Assembly (NCBI GenBank): GCA_034409055.1
Contig: DAOUMU010000384.1
Span: forward strand, 1-64,000
Direction of reading: 5' to 3'
Length of the DNA: 64,000 bases
Source: DAOUMU01 sp034409055
GTDB lineage: Bacteria; Chloroflexota; Anaerolineae; 4572-78; J111
The position numbers and the translations under genes are program-made. Under the pieces are notes generated by a model. That model had not been told where the DNA came from, searched no databases, and was given only the letters and a program-made list of their open reading frames with translations. Positions 25,204-32,406 of the stretch are shown here, in pieces (positions within the stretch are counted from its first letter, which is position 1; every line of letters begins with the position of its first letter).

Positions 25204-26613
25204 ATGCGTCAACAAAAACAATTACACCCCCAACGAAAAGGTTTTAATCCTTTACTGCTTCTCCCTATTTTGGCCGGTGGAGGTATTGCGGTCCTCGTTC
25301 TTTGTGCGGCTGCCTTTGCTGTTTACGCCATTTTCTTTTACGAGGCCAGTGTTCCGGAAGATCGACCCACGCCTACGCCCACCGTCAAAATAGCCCGTTT
25401 TCAGGACGGAGAGGACAACCAATCCCCAGCCGCTGCTCCTCTCACAACCCCAGCCCCGTCTGATCCCGGCACCGGGCAGCAGCCTCCTGAACAGCCGCCC
25501 GACGCGGTTCAACCACCGGCTTCTATCCCGATCAATACCTCGCCGGTGACGATGACCTCACCGGATTACGGGATGCAGGTATTTCTCTTCTGGAAGGAAG
25601 AGATTGCCGATCGGGATTTGCAACTGGTCCAAGATGCCGGCTTTCGCTGGGTAAAGCAAGAGTTTGCCTGGCGGGAAATTGAAGGCGCGGGTAAAGGTGT
25701 CTTTGATTGGAACCGCACCGACCGGGTTATGAATCAAATTGACGCCCACGGTCTCAAGGTGATTGTCCGCCTGGGCGTGCAGCCTAAATGGGCCGGCGGT
25801 GGCTATCCCGAAATTGGTCCGCCTAACAATCTGCAAGACTTTACAGATTTTGTCACGGCTGTGGCCACTCGCTATAAAGGGCGAATTGACGCCTACCAAA
25901 TTTGGAACGAGCCGAATTTATCCCGCGAATGGGGCAACCGCCCCCCCAATGCGGCTGAATATACCGAGATGCTCAAAGTGGCTTACGAGGCCATTAAGCA
26001 AGTTGACCCCTATCCCATCATCATCAGCGCCGGTATGGCTCCGACAACCCGCAATGATGACGTGGCTCGTCCTGACATCTTTTACATTCAAGAAATGTAC
26101 GAAGCCGGGGCCCAGCCCTATTTTGACGCCCTGGGCGTGCATGCCCCGGGCTATGCCTCTGAGCCTGAAACTGATCCGGCCGAGATTGCCCGCACCCCAG
26201 GGCTGGCCAATCCGGGTGATTTTAAGCCAGAAAACAACGTTCCCGAAGAATTACGCCGCGTTTACGGTTTCCGCCACGTGGAAGACGTACGGGAAGTGAT
26301 GGTGCGCAATGGGGATACCGACAAACAAGTCGTCCTGCTTGAGTTTGGCTGGACGATTGACCCTCGTCCTGACTCTCCCTATTATTGGCACGCGGTCACG
26401 CCCGACCAACAAGACAAATATTTTCAGCGGGCTTATGCCTATGCCAAAGAAAATTGGCGACCCTGGATCGGTATTATGAGTCTGATCTATATTGCCAATC
26501 CACAGTGGACCATGAATGATGAGCAAACCTACTGGAGCGTTGTTTATCCCACCTATCCCGAATTCACCCCTGCTCCGGCTTATTTTGGCTTAAAGACGAT
26601 GCCCAAAGATTAA
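25204..26613 (+). CDS. Membrane-anchored clan-A glycosidase (cellulase-like)
   Basis: A 469-residue protein with a basic N-terminus, one membrane segment (about 18-45), a Pro/Gln/Thr-rich linker (about 55-115) and a TIM-barrel glycosidase domain (about 120-465). Acid/base Glu236 is in IWNEPN and nucleophile Glu380 in LLEFGWT, as in the C-terminal half of the upstream protein, so the two are paralogues. The start at ATG 25204 is chosen because AAAGGTC precedes it and the membrane anchor follows; a longer frame overlaps the upstream gene without family similarity. Substrate unknown. Confidence 0.85.
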   Translation: MRQQKQLHPQRKGFNPLLLLPILAGGGIAVLVLCAAAFAVYAIFFYEASVPEDRPTPTPTVKIARFQDGEDNQSPAAAPLTTPAPSDPGTGQQPPEQPPDAVQPPASIPINTSPVTMTSPDYGMQVFLFWKEEIADRDLQLVQDAGFRWVKQEFAWREIEGAGKGVFDWNRTDRVMNQIDAHGLKVIVRLGVQPKWAGGGYPEIGPPNNLQDFTDFVTAVATRYKGRIDAYQIWNEPNLSREWGNRPPNAAEYTEMLKVAYEAIKQVDPYPIIISAGMAPTTRNDDVARPDIFYIQEMYEAGAQPYFDALGVHAPGYASEPETDPAEIARTPGLANPGDFKPENNVPEELRRVYGFRHVEDVREVMVRNGDTDKQVVLLEFGWTIDPRPDSPYYWHAVTPDQQDKYFQRAYAYAKENWRPWIGIMSLIYIANPQWTMNDEQTYWSVVYPTYPEFTPAPAYFGLKTMPKD

Positions 26614-26623
26614 AACGTGTAAC

Positions 26624-29437
26624 GTGAAACCCTCCCCCCTGCTGTTAGTCTGGTTACTGTCTGTGCCGGCGGTCACTCCACTCATCCAGCCGACACTGAC
26701 CCGCAGTGCCGATGGGCTACTCCACCTATACCGTATCGTTGCCCTGGACCAAGCCCTTCAGCAGGGGGCTTTTTTTCCGCGCTGGCTCCCGGACCTGGCT
26801 TATGGGTACGGTTTGCCCCTTTTTGTCTTCTATGCCCCGCTGTCATATTACCTCTCAGAGGGCTGGCATCTGTTGGGGCTGGACCCCGTTACTGCTCTCA
26901 ACGCCTCCTTTGGTCTGGCTCTGTTTGTCGCCGGTACCGGCATGTACCTCTTTGTCCAAGACCTGTTCGGGTCAAAAGCTGGTCTGTTGGCCGCTGTGGC
27001 TTATGTATACGCTCCCTATCAACTATTTAATGTGCTATGGCGAGGCAGTCTGCCCATAGCCTGGGCCGGGGCCATCTTGCCCTTTGTTTTCTGGGCCTTT
27101 GGCCGGTTGATTAAGCGCGACCAACCAATTTACTTACCCCTGAGTGCCGTTGTCTGTGGGGCAGCTTTGCTGACCCATAACATCTCAAGCCTGATTATTT
27201 TGCCGCTGCTAAGCTTTTACCTGGCCCTGGAGTGTCTTGCCCGGTATAACCGGCGCACCCTCTTACGAGTTTGTCTGGCGATGATCCTGGGGCTGGGCTT
27301 GGCCGCTTTTTTCCTGGGACCGGCCATGATCGAAAAGGAATTTGCCCAGGTCGAACGGGTCATCACCCCACCCGACTTTGACTACCATTTTAATTTTGTC
27401 AATCTCAAAGAACTGTTCAGCCTCCCCCCCCCGGCTAATACCGGCCTGCTCAATCCTGACCCTCCTTTTACCCTGGGCCTGGTACAGGTGGGATTGGCTG
27501 TACTCGGCCTGCTGAGTCTCAGCGGCTCCAAATTTGAGGAGTTAGCACGCCTACGTGCGGCACGCTTCGCAATCGGCATGTGGGCGTGCCTCACTTCTCA
27601 AAAACCAGAGCTGAACTCTTGGGGAGCAGGGCAGTCACCTGCCGGATACAAGCAACAAGATGGGGCAGGAGGGTTTACCCCACCACTCACCATCGTTATT
27701 TTTGCGGTCATTTCCCTGGCCGGGATCAGTTTTATGATGCTGCCCATCTCCGCTGGCGTGTGGGATAGATTGCCCCTCATCGCCTTTGTGCAGCAACCGC
27801 ATCGGCTGTTGAGCCTGACCGCCTTTTTACTGGCCATCCTGGCCGGCCTGGCTGTAGCAGCCCTGCCCGACCGCCTGGGATTTAGGGTAACGCTGGTGGG
27901 AATCGGGCTTATTTTTGTCACGGCAGTTCCCCTACTCTACCCCCGCTATTATACACCTCTGCCTGCCCCCCCTACCTTAAGCGGCATGATGACCTACGAG
28001 CATGCCAGTGGCGCGATCGGGACCACCTCCTTTGGCGAGTATCTGCCGGTGTGGGTGCAACACATACCCCGTGAGTCTCCCTTAACACCGATGTACCAGA
28101 CCGGGACCTCCATCGAGCGTCTGGACTCAGCCTACCTACCAGCCGGAGCCAAGGTAGAGACGGCCGTGTATGGTTTCAACCGAGCCGAACTGGTCATCGA
28201 TTCGCCAGAACCCTACCAGGCTGTCTTTCACACCTTCTATTTTCCCGGTTGGGAGGCCCAGGTAGACGGCCAACCAGTAATAATGGCCCCGGTGAGTGAA
28301 CGGGGCCTGATCGGCGTATCGATGCCACCGGGCCGACACCGGTTACAGCTCTATTTCCGGGAGACACCGGTTTGCCTGGCAGCGGACGGGGTATCCGTGT
28401 TAACGCTGACTATAGTGATCGTTATGGTGTTGAACGCTAAAACGTTAAAAGTTATAACGTTGAACGTTTTCCCGCGTTTCACAACTGCCCAATTCCTCGT
28501 TCTGACAGGGCTGGCGGTCATACTGATCGCCGGCAAAGCCCTCTACCTGGATCGCTTTGACAATCCCCTCAAGCACGTCTTCACCGGCTGCAACGTAGCC
28601 GGGGTGGGTATGTCGAGACAGGTAAACTTTGGCCACCAGGTGAATCTGCTTGGCTACGATCTTGAGCCCCGGGCTGTTGTCTCTGGCCAAACTTTCCATT
28701 TGACCGCCTATTGGCAGGCCCGCCAACCCTTGACCACCGACTACAGCACCCTGGCCCAACTGGTTGACGGGCAGCACCACCTGTACGCCGGACAGGATAA
28801 CCTCCACCCCGGCGGCCTACCCACCAGTCGCTGGGAACCGTGGGGTTTTGCCCAAGACCCGCACGCCGTCCGGGTACCAGCGGGTACCCCCCCCGGAGAT
28901 TACTTTTTGATTGCCAGCCTCTACGAGCCAGCCACCTGGAGCCGATTAGCGGTGATTGACGGTGGCGACCCGGAATGGAGCGACGTGGTGGCCATCCCGG
29001 TGATGGTGATGAAACCAACCAGTCCACCCCCGATCACCGGGTTAGGCATCGCCTGGCCGGGCGAAATGGACTTCGGGCCCGCCCTACGCCTCCTGGGAGC
29101 CACGCCGGAGCGAGATGCCATCCGGCGGAATGACTTTTTGCGGGTGGCCCTCTTTTGGGAGGCGATCAATGCTCCAGAGACTGACTACCGGATAAGCTTA
29201 CGACTCCTGACCAACGAGGGTACGGTGATCCTGACAGAAACAGGCCGCCCTTCCTACGGTCGCTACCCAACCACCCGCTGGGTCGCCGGCGAACGGGTGC
29301 GTGATAACCACGCCCTCTGGATTCCCGCCGATTTCCCGGCAGCGACGTATCACCTGCAGGTGCAGGTGATCGATCAAAGAGGACAAGCTGTTGGTGAGTG
29401 GGTTGAGGTGGGCACCCTGGAGGTCGAGGACTGGTAA
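26624..29437 (+). CDS. Large polytopic membrane protein (YfhO/6-PTP-synthase-related membrane type)
   Basis: A 937-residue protein with about 10 to 12 membrane segments in its first two thirds. It begins with SADGLLHLYRIVALDQAL and GAFFPRWLPDLAYGYGLPLFVFYAPL, which fit the GT-C-like family of Chloroflexota annotated as 6-pyruvoyl-tetrahydropterin synthase-related membrane proteins. The acidic Asp near the N-terminus may be the catalytic residue, if it is a polyprenol-sugar transferase. A C-terminal extracytoplasmic part (about 650-937) looks beta-rich. A hydrophilic insertion at about 305-355 (27535-27690) is a repeat read in frame. It starts GTG, 10 bases after the glycosidase gene, so a shared operon is likely. 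Confidence 0.68.
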   Translation: MKPSPLLLVWLLSVPAVTPLIQPTLTRSADGLLHLYRIVALDQALQQGAFFPRWLPDLAYGYGLPLFVFYAPLSYYLSEGWHLLGLDPVTALNASFGLALFVAGTGMYLFVQDLFGSKAGLLAAVAYVYAPYQLFNVLWRGSLPIAWAGAILPFVFWAFGRLIKRDQPIYLPLSAVVCGAALLTHNISSLIILPLLSFYLALECLARYNRRTLLRVCLAMILGLGLAAFFLGPAMIEKEFAQVERVITPPDFDYHFNFVNLKELFSLPPPANTGLLNPDPPFTLGLVQVGLAVLGLLSLSGSKFEELARLRAARFAIGMWACLTSQKPELNSWGAGQSPAGYKQQDGAGGFTPPLTIVIFAVISLAGISFMMLPISAGVWDRLPLIAFVQQPHRLLSLTAFLLAILAGLAVAALPDRLGFRVTLVGIGLIFVTAVPLLYPRYYTPLPAPPTLSGMMTYEHASGAIGTTSFGEYLPVWVQHIPRESPLTPMYQTGTSIERLDSAYLPAGAKVETAVYGFNRAELVIDSPEPYQAVFHTFYFPGWEAQVDGQPVIMAPVSERGLIGVSMPPGRHRLQLYFRETPVCLAADGVSVLTLTIVIVMVLNAKTLKVITLNVFPRFTTAQFLVLTGLAVILIAGKALYLDRFDNPLKHVFTGCNVAGVGMSRQVNFGHQVNLLGYDLEPRAVVSGQTFHLTAYWQARQPLTTDYSTLAQLVDGQHHLYAGQDNLHPGGLPTSRWEPWGFAQDPHAVRVPAGTPPGDYFLIASLYEPATWSRLAVIDGGDPEWSDVVAIPVMVMKPTSPPPITGLGIAWPGEMDFGPALRLLGATPERDAIRRNDFLRVALFWEAINAPETDYRISLRLLTNEGTVILTETGRPSYGRYPTTRWVAGERVRDNHALWIPADFPAATYHLQVQVIDQRGQAVGEWVEVGTLEVEDW

Positions 29438-29575
29438 TACACCCCCCAACCAGCCTTGTGACGGACATTTTTTACGATCTATTCTTAAAAAATGATTGTC
29501 AGCAGGGGGCAAGTGTGATATACTGAACTTAATAAAAAACTTTAACTGACTCCAAATTTAGGCTTTCGAGAAACG

Positions 29576-30571
29576 ATGAAACGTGAAGAAGTAATACAAA
29601 TCATCAAGTTTGCCCGCAGTCAGGGCGAGATCCCCAATCTGGGTGGAGTCGACCTGAGCGGAGTCAACCTGAGCGAAGTTGACATGCGGGGGGCCAACTT
29701 GAGCCAGGCCAATCTGGAAGAGAGCAAGCTATACAAGGCGAACCTGATCCGCACCAACCTGAGTGGGGCCAACCTAAACGGAGCTAATCTGTCTAAGGCT
29801 TATTTGCACGGGGTCAAAATGGATGGGGCTAATCTGAATAGGATCAGGCTGAGCGGGGAGAGAATGGAAACGTCCAGCTTGATGGGCGCTAATCTGAGTG
29901 GGGCCGACCTGAGTAAAACTTGTCTGCGCCGGACCAAACTCAGTAAAGCCAACCTGCGTGAGGCCAACCTGTATCAGGCTGATCTGCATACAGCCGATCT
30001 GAGCCAGGCCGACTTGACCAGGGCCAACCTGACTGGGGCCAGTCTGGGTGAGGCTAACCTGAGTGGGGCCAATCTGCATCGGGCCAACCTGAGCGCAGCG
30101 GATCTGAGGGGGGCCAACCTGAGTGGATGTGACCTGAGCCAGGCCGATTTGAGCCGGGCCAACCTGGAAGGGTGTAATCTGAGAAAAGCCAATTTAGAGG
30201 CGACCCGGCTGAGTGGGGCCAACCTGAGTCGGGCCAGTCTGGGTGGGGTCAAATTGAACGCGGCTAAACTGGGTAAGATTAATTTGAGTCGGGCCAATTT
30301 GCGGCGGGCCGACCTGAGTCAAGCCGATTTGAGTCAGGCCGATCTGAGTAGGGCCGATTTAAGCGAGGCCAACCTGCAGCAAGCCAAAATCACCAGCGAA
30401 AAACTCAATAGCGTCAAAAGCCTGAAAGGGGCCATTATGCCTGACGGCACCAGACACGTGGCCAAAAAGGTACCCAAAGCGGCCCAGACTCCTGACAAGC
30501 CTGAGCGGCGTAAGCCCACCGCCGACAGTCTGGCCGCCAGCCTGGCCAGGATACGGGGCAAGCCGAAATGA
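29576..30571 (+). CDS. Pentapeptide-repeat protein
   Basis: A 331-residue protein in which residues about 20-285 are around 50 pentapeptide repeats of type A(D/N)LXX, for example ANLSGANLSG and ADLSQADLSQ. These fold into a right-handed quadrilateral beta helix. The first 18 residues (KREEVIQIIKFARSQGEI) and the last 45 (basic, Lys/Pro-rich, ending LARIRGKPK) lie outside the helix. Function is not given by this fold; some relatives protect DNA gyrase. A CheY-like gene follows 27 bases downstream. The ribosome binding site before ATG 29576 is weak. Confidence 0.92.
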   Translation: MKREEVIQIIKFARSQGEIPNLGGVDLSGVNLSEVDMRGANLSQANLEESKLYKANLIRTNLSGANLNGANLSKAYLHGVKMDGANLNRIRLSGERMETSSLMGANLSGADLSKTCLRRTKLSKANLREANLYQADLHTADLSQADLTRANLTGASLGEANLSGANLHRANLSAADLRGANLSGCDLSQADLSRANLEGCNLRKANLEATRLSGANLSRASLGGVKLNAAKLGKINLSRANLRRADLSQADLSQADLSRADLSEANLQQAKITSEKLNSVKSLKGAIMPDGTRHVAKKVPKAAQTPDKPERRKPTADSLAASLARIRGKPK

Positions 30572-30598
30572 TTCTTGATCATAATAAGTGGGAGGACA

Positions 30599-31015
30599 AT
30601 GAAGGCAATCGATCCTAAAGATGCTCATATATTGGTAATTGAAGATAATCTACAAAATCTGGTGCTGATTACCCGGCTGCTGGACTATATTGGTATCCAA
30701 AACTACGAATGGAAAGCCTCTGGCTGGCAGGTGAAGGAGTTACTGGAAACGATCCCCCGGCTTGACTTGGTGCTGATGGATCTGCAACTGCCTCACGAGG
30801 ATGGTTTCGACGTTTTTACTAAACTGCATAGTGACTCGCGCTTTGCCGACACCCGGGTGGTCATGGTCACGGCCAATGCCGATCCAGACGTGATGGACAA
30901 GGCCAAAAAGATGGGCTTTGACGGCTTTGTGGGCAAACCCATCGATCCCAATAAATTTCCCGACCAAATTATTGAGCTTTTGCAGGGCAAACAGGTGTGG
31001 GATTTGGGCTATTGA
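30599..31015 (+). CDS. Single-domain response regulator (CheY-like)
   Basis: A 138-residue receiver domain without output domain. It has the acidic pair in VIEDN, the phosphoacceptor Asp in LVLMDLQLP, the conserved Thr in VTANA and Lys in VGKP. The start is ATG 30599, chosen for GGGAGGA 5 bases upstream; an upstream ATG in frame would add eight residues outside the fold. It probably relays phosphate to another protein. It is followed by a clear terminator. Confidence 0.93.
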   Translation: MKAIDPKDAHILVIEDNLQNLVLITRLLDYIGIQNYEWKASGWQVKELLETIPRLDLVLMDLQLPHEDGFDVFTKLHSDSRFADTRVVMVTANADPDVMDKAKKMGFDGFVGKPIDPNKFPDQIIELLQGKQVWDLGY

Positions 31016-31038
31016 TATAGCGTCCCAGGTCCAACAGA

Positions 31039-31062
31039 CCCCGCCCGTTGGCGGGGTTTTTT
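31039..31062 (+). terminator. Rho-independent terminator after the response regulator
   Basis: Stem CCCCGCC/GGCGGGG, loop CGTT, then six T. It lies 24 bases after the stop codon. Confidence 0.92.
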
Positions 31063-31277
31063 GTTTTCTCCGGTGACTCTTTGAAACACACCCTAACCAT
31101 TTTTACTGAGAACTGTCTGGGCCAAGATGGTATAATGATTACAAATCCATTGTCAGAGTTATGTAATTGTGTTAAAATGAACAAAAATGGTTAGCACCTC
31201 ATATGACCAATCATACAGACTGGTGAAGTAAGACAAGATTAATCTTGTCCGATCAACCCTGTTTGGGAGTAACCGAA

Positions 31278-31499
31278 ATGAAATGTTTGCATTGTGAAGG
31301 AACGTTGGAACAAACCAAAATTAGCTACACGGCTAACCGTAAAGGCTACCACCTGATTATTGACGATGTGCCCGCCTGGGTTTGCCAGCAATGTGGTGAA
31401 CCGCTGTTTGACGAAGCCACGGTTGATGCCATCCAAGATATCTTAACCGAGCTAGACCAGCGCTTGGAAAAATTGACGGCTTTGGTAATGGCTGCTTGA
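31278..31499 (+). CDS. YgiT-type zinc finger protein (orphan antitoxin-like)
   Basis: A 73-residue protein with two zinc-binding CxxC pairs, MKCLHCEG and WVCQQCGE, followed by a short helix-rich tail. This is the YgiT/MqsA-type N-terminal domain, usually an antitoxin paired with a DUF4258 or MqsR-like toxin. No toxin frame is found on either side, so it is probably an orphan. The start is ATG 31278 with GGGAG upstream. Confidence 0.85.
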   Translation: MKCLHCEGTLEQTKISYTANRKGYHLIIDDVPAWVCQQCGEPLFDEATVDAIQDILTELDQRLEKLTALVMAA

Positions 31500-31515
31500 G
31501 TCACAGGAGGCTATC

Positions 31516-31584
31516 TTGAGCAAAACCGGCTGGCCTATCGTCAAATTTGGCGACGTGGTGCGCAATGTAAATAAAAACCAGCTT
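31516..31584 (+). pseudogene. N-terminal fragment of a type I restriction specificity subunit (HsdS)
   Basis: Translation from TTG 31516 gives MSKTGWPIVKFGDVVRNVNK then Asn, the usual opening of HsdS target-recognition subunits. It has a strong AGGAGG ribosome binding site. After about 22 residues the similarity stops at the start of the REP-associated transposase unit. No HsdM or HsdR gene is in the window. Read as an hsdS truncated by the insertion. Confidence 0.55.
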
Positions 31585-31611
31585 AGAAGATGCAGGACTG
31601 GGGAAATACAC

Positions 31612-31639
31612 TTTGCCTTGAATTTTAATTCGAGGCAAA
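31612..31639. repeat. Palindrome upstream of the REP-associated transposase
   Basis: TTTGCCTTGAATTT and TAATTCGAGGCAAA form an imperfect hairpin about 35 bases before the transposase start. It may be the left recognition hairpin of the Y1 transposase unit. Confidence 0.5.
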
Positions 31640-31673
31640 CCGCTATCAAACACCAACCACAAAGGAGATGCTT

Positions 31674-32180
31674 ATGGCCCTCTGGCGATTATATTACCAC
31701 CTGGTTTGGGCAACCAAAGAACGTCACCCGCTCATCACACCCGAGATTGAACAAGAGCTTTATGGTTACATCATCGGCAAAGCCAATGCGCTGGGCTGTA
31801 TCACCCACGCTATCGGAGGCATTGAGGACCATATCCACCTGGTTTCATCCATTCCCCCCAAACACGCTATCAAATATTTTGTTCAGCAGATTAAAGGCAG
31901 CAGTTCACATCATCTTAATCACGGGGCTTTCAGTGACAGCCTCAAATTTCAATGGCAACGGGGCTATGGGGTCTTCTCGTTAGGTGGTAAACAATTGCCT
32001 GAAGCCGTGGCCTACGTGGTTAACCAAAAAGAGCACCACCGTCAAGGCACGACCATTCCCGCTTTGGAGCGATATGACCAGGAAGATGATGGCCCCGCTC
32101 CGTGGAATAATGGTGAGGCCATTGCCGGGATAAAGGTTGTAGGAGGGAGCATCGAAATCAATTTCGACGCTCATAGCTAA
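31674..32180 (+). CDS. REP-associated tyrosine transposase (Y1, IS200-like)
   Basis: A 168-residue Y1-type HUH transposase. The two metal-binding His are in HIHLV, the nucleophilic Tyr is in YVVNQKEHH. The N-terminal WRLYYHLVWATKERHPLI is typical of REP-associated transposases (RAYTs), which cut and join single-stranded DNA at small hairpins. The start is ATG 31674, eight bases after AAAGGAG. Palindromes of one family flank it directly downstream, as expected for RAYT substrates. Confidence 0.9.
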   Translation: MALWRLYYHLVWATKERHPLITPEIEQELYGYIIGKANALGCITHAIGGIEDHIHLVSSIPPKHAIKYFVQQIKGSSSHHLNHGAFSDSLKFQWQRGYGVFSLGGKQLPEAVAYVVNQKEHHRQGTTIPALERYDQEDDGPAPWNNGEAIAGIKVVGGSIEINFDAHS

Positions 32181-32337
32181 AGTCGGCTAAAAGCCGACTC
32201 ACCCATCTCAAATCGGAGTCACTTGAGTCGGCTTGAGCCGACTTAAGCTATCAGCCTGGGATTTGAGTCCCAGGCCCACCTTGAGTCGGCTTGAGCCGAC
32301 TTAAGCTATCAGCCTGGGATTTGAATCCCAGGCCCAT
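32181..32337. repeat. REP-like palindromes: three AGTCGGCT hairpins and a 58-bp tandem duplication
   Basis: The hairpin AGTCGGCT-AGCCGACT occurs at 32181-32199 and again inside each of two tandem 58-bp units (32222-32279 and 32280-32337). Each unit also carries a second hairpin, GCCTGGGA...TCCCAGGC. The two units differ at only a few positions. They start right at the transposase stop codon, which suggests they are its substrates. Confidence 0.85.
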
Positions 32338-32352
32338 AAGGAACTTGTCCTA

Positions 32353-32387
32353 CAAAAAACAAAGACCCGACGTTTAGCCGGGTCTTT
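32353..32387 (-). terminator. Rho-independent terminator of clpC
   Basis: On the minus strand the stem AAAGACCCGGC/GTCGGGTCTTT is followed by GTTTTTT. It lies 20 bases after the clpC stop codon. Confidence 0.9.
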
Positions 32388-32406
32388 CATCTCACAGTCG
32401 AAATAG

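Noticed and set aside
29600..30360. Long antisense open frames across the pentapeptide-repeat gene.
   Set aside because: They mirror the regular ANLSG codons and have no family resemblance or ribosome binding site.
32222..32337. Two 58-bp direct repeats as a minimal CRISPR.
   Set aside because: They are adjacent without a spacer, contain two hairpins each and follow a Y1 transposase; no cas gene in the window.
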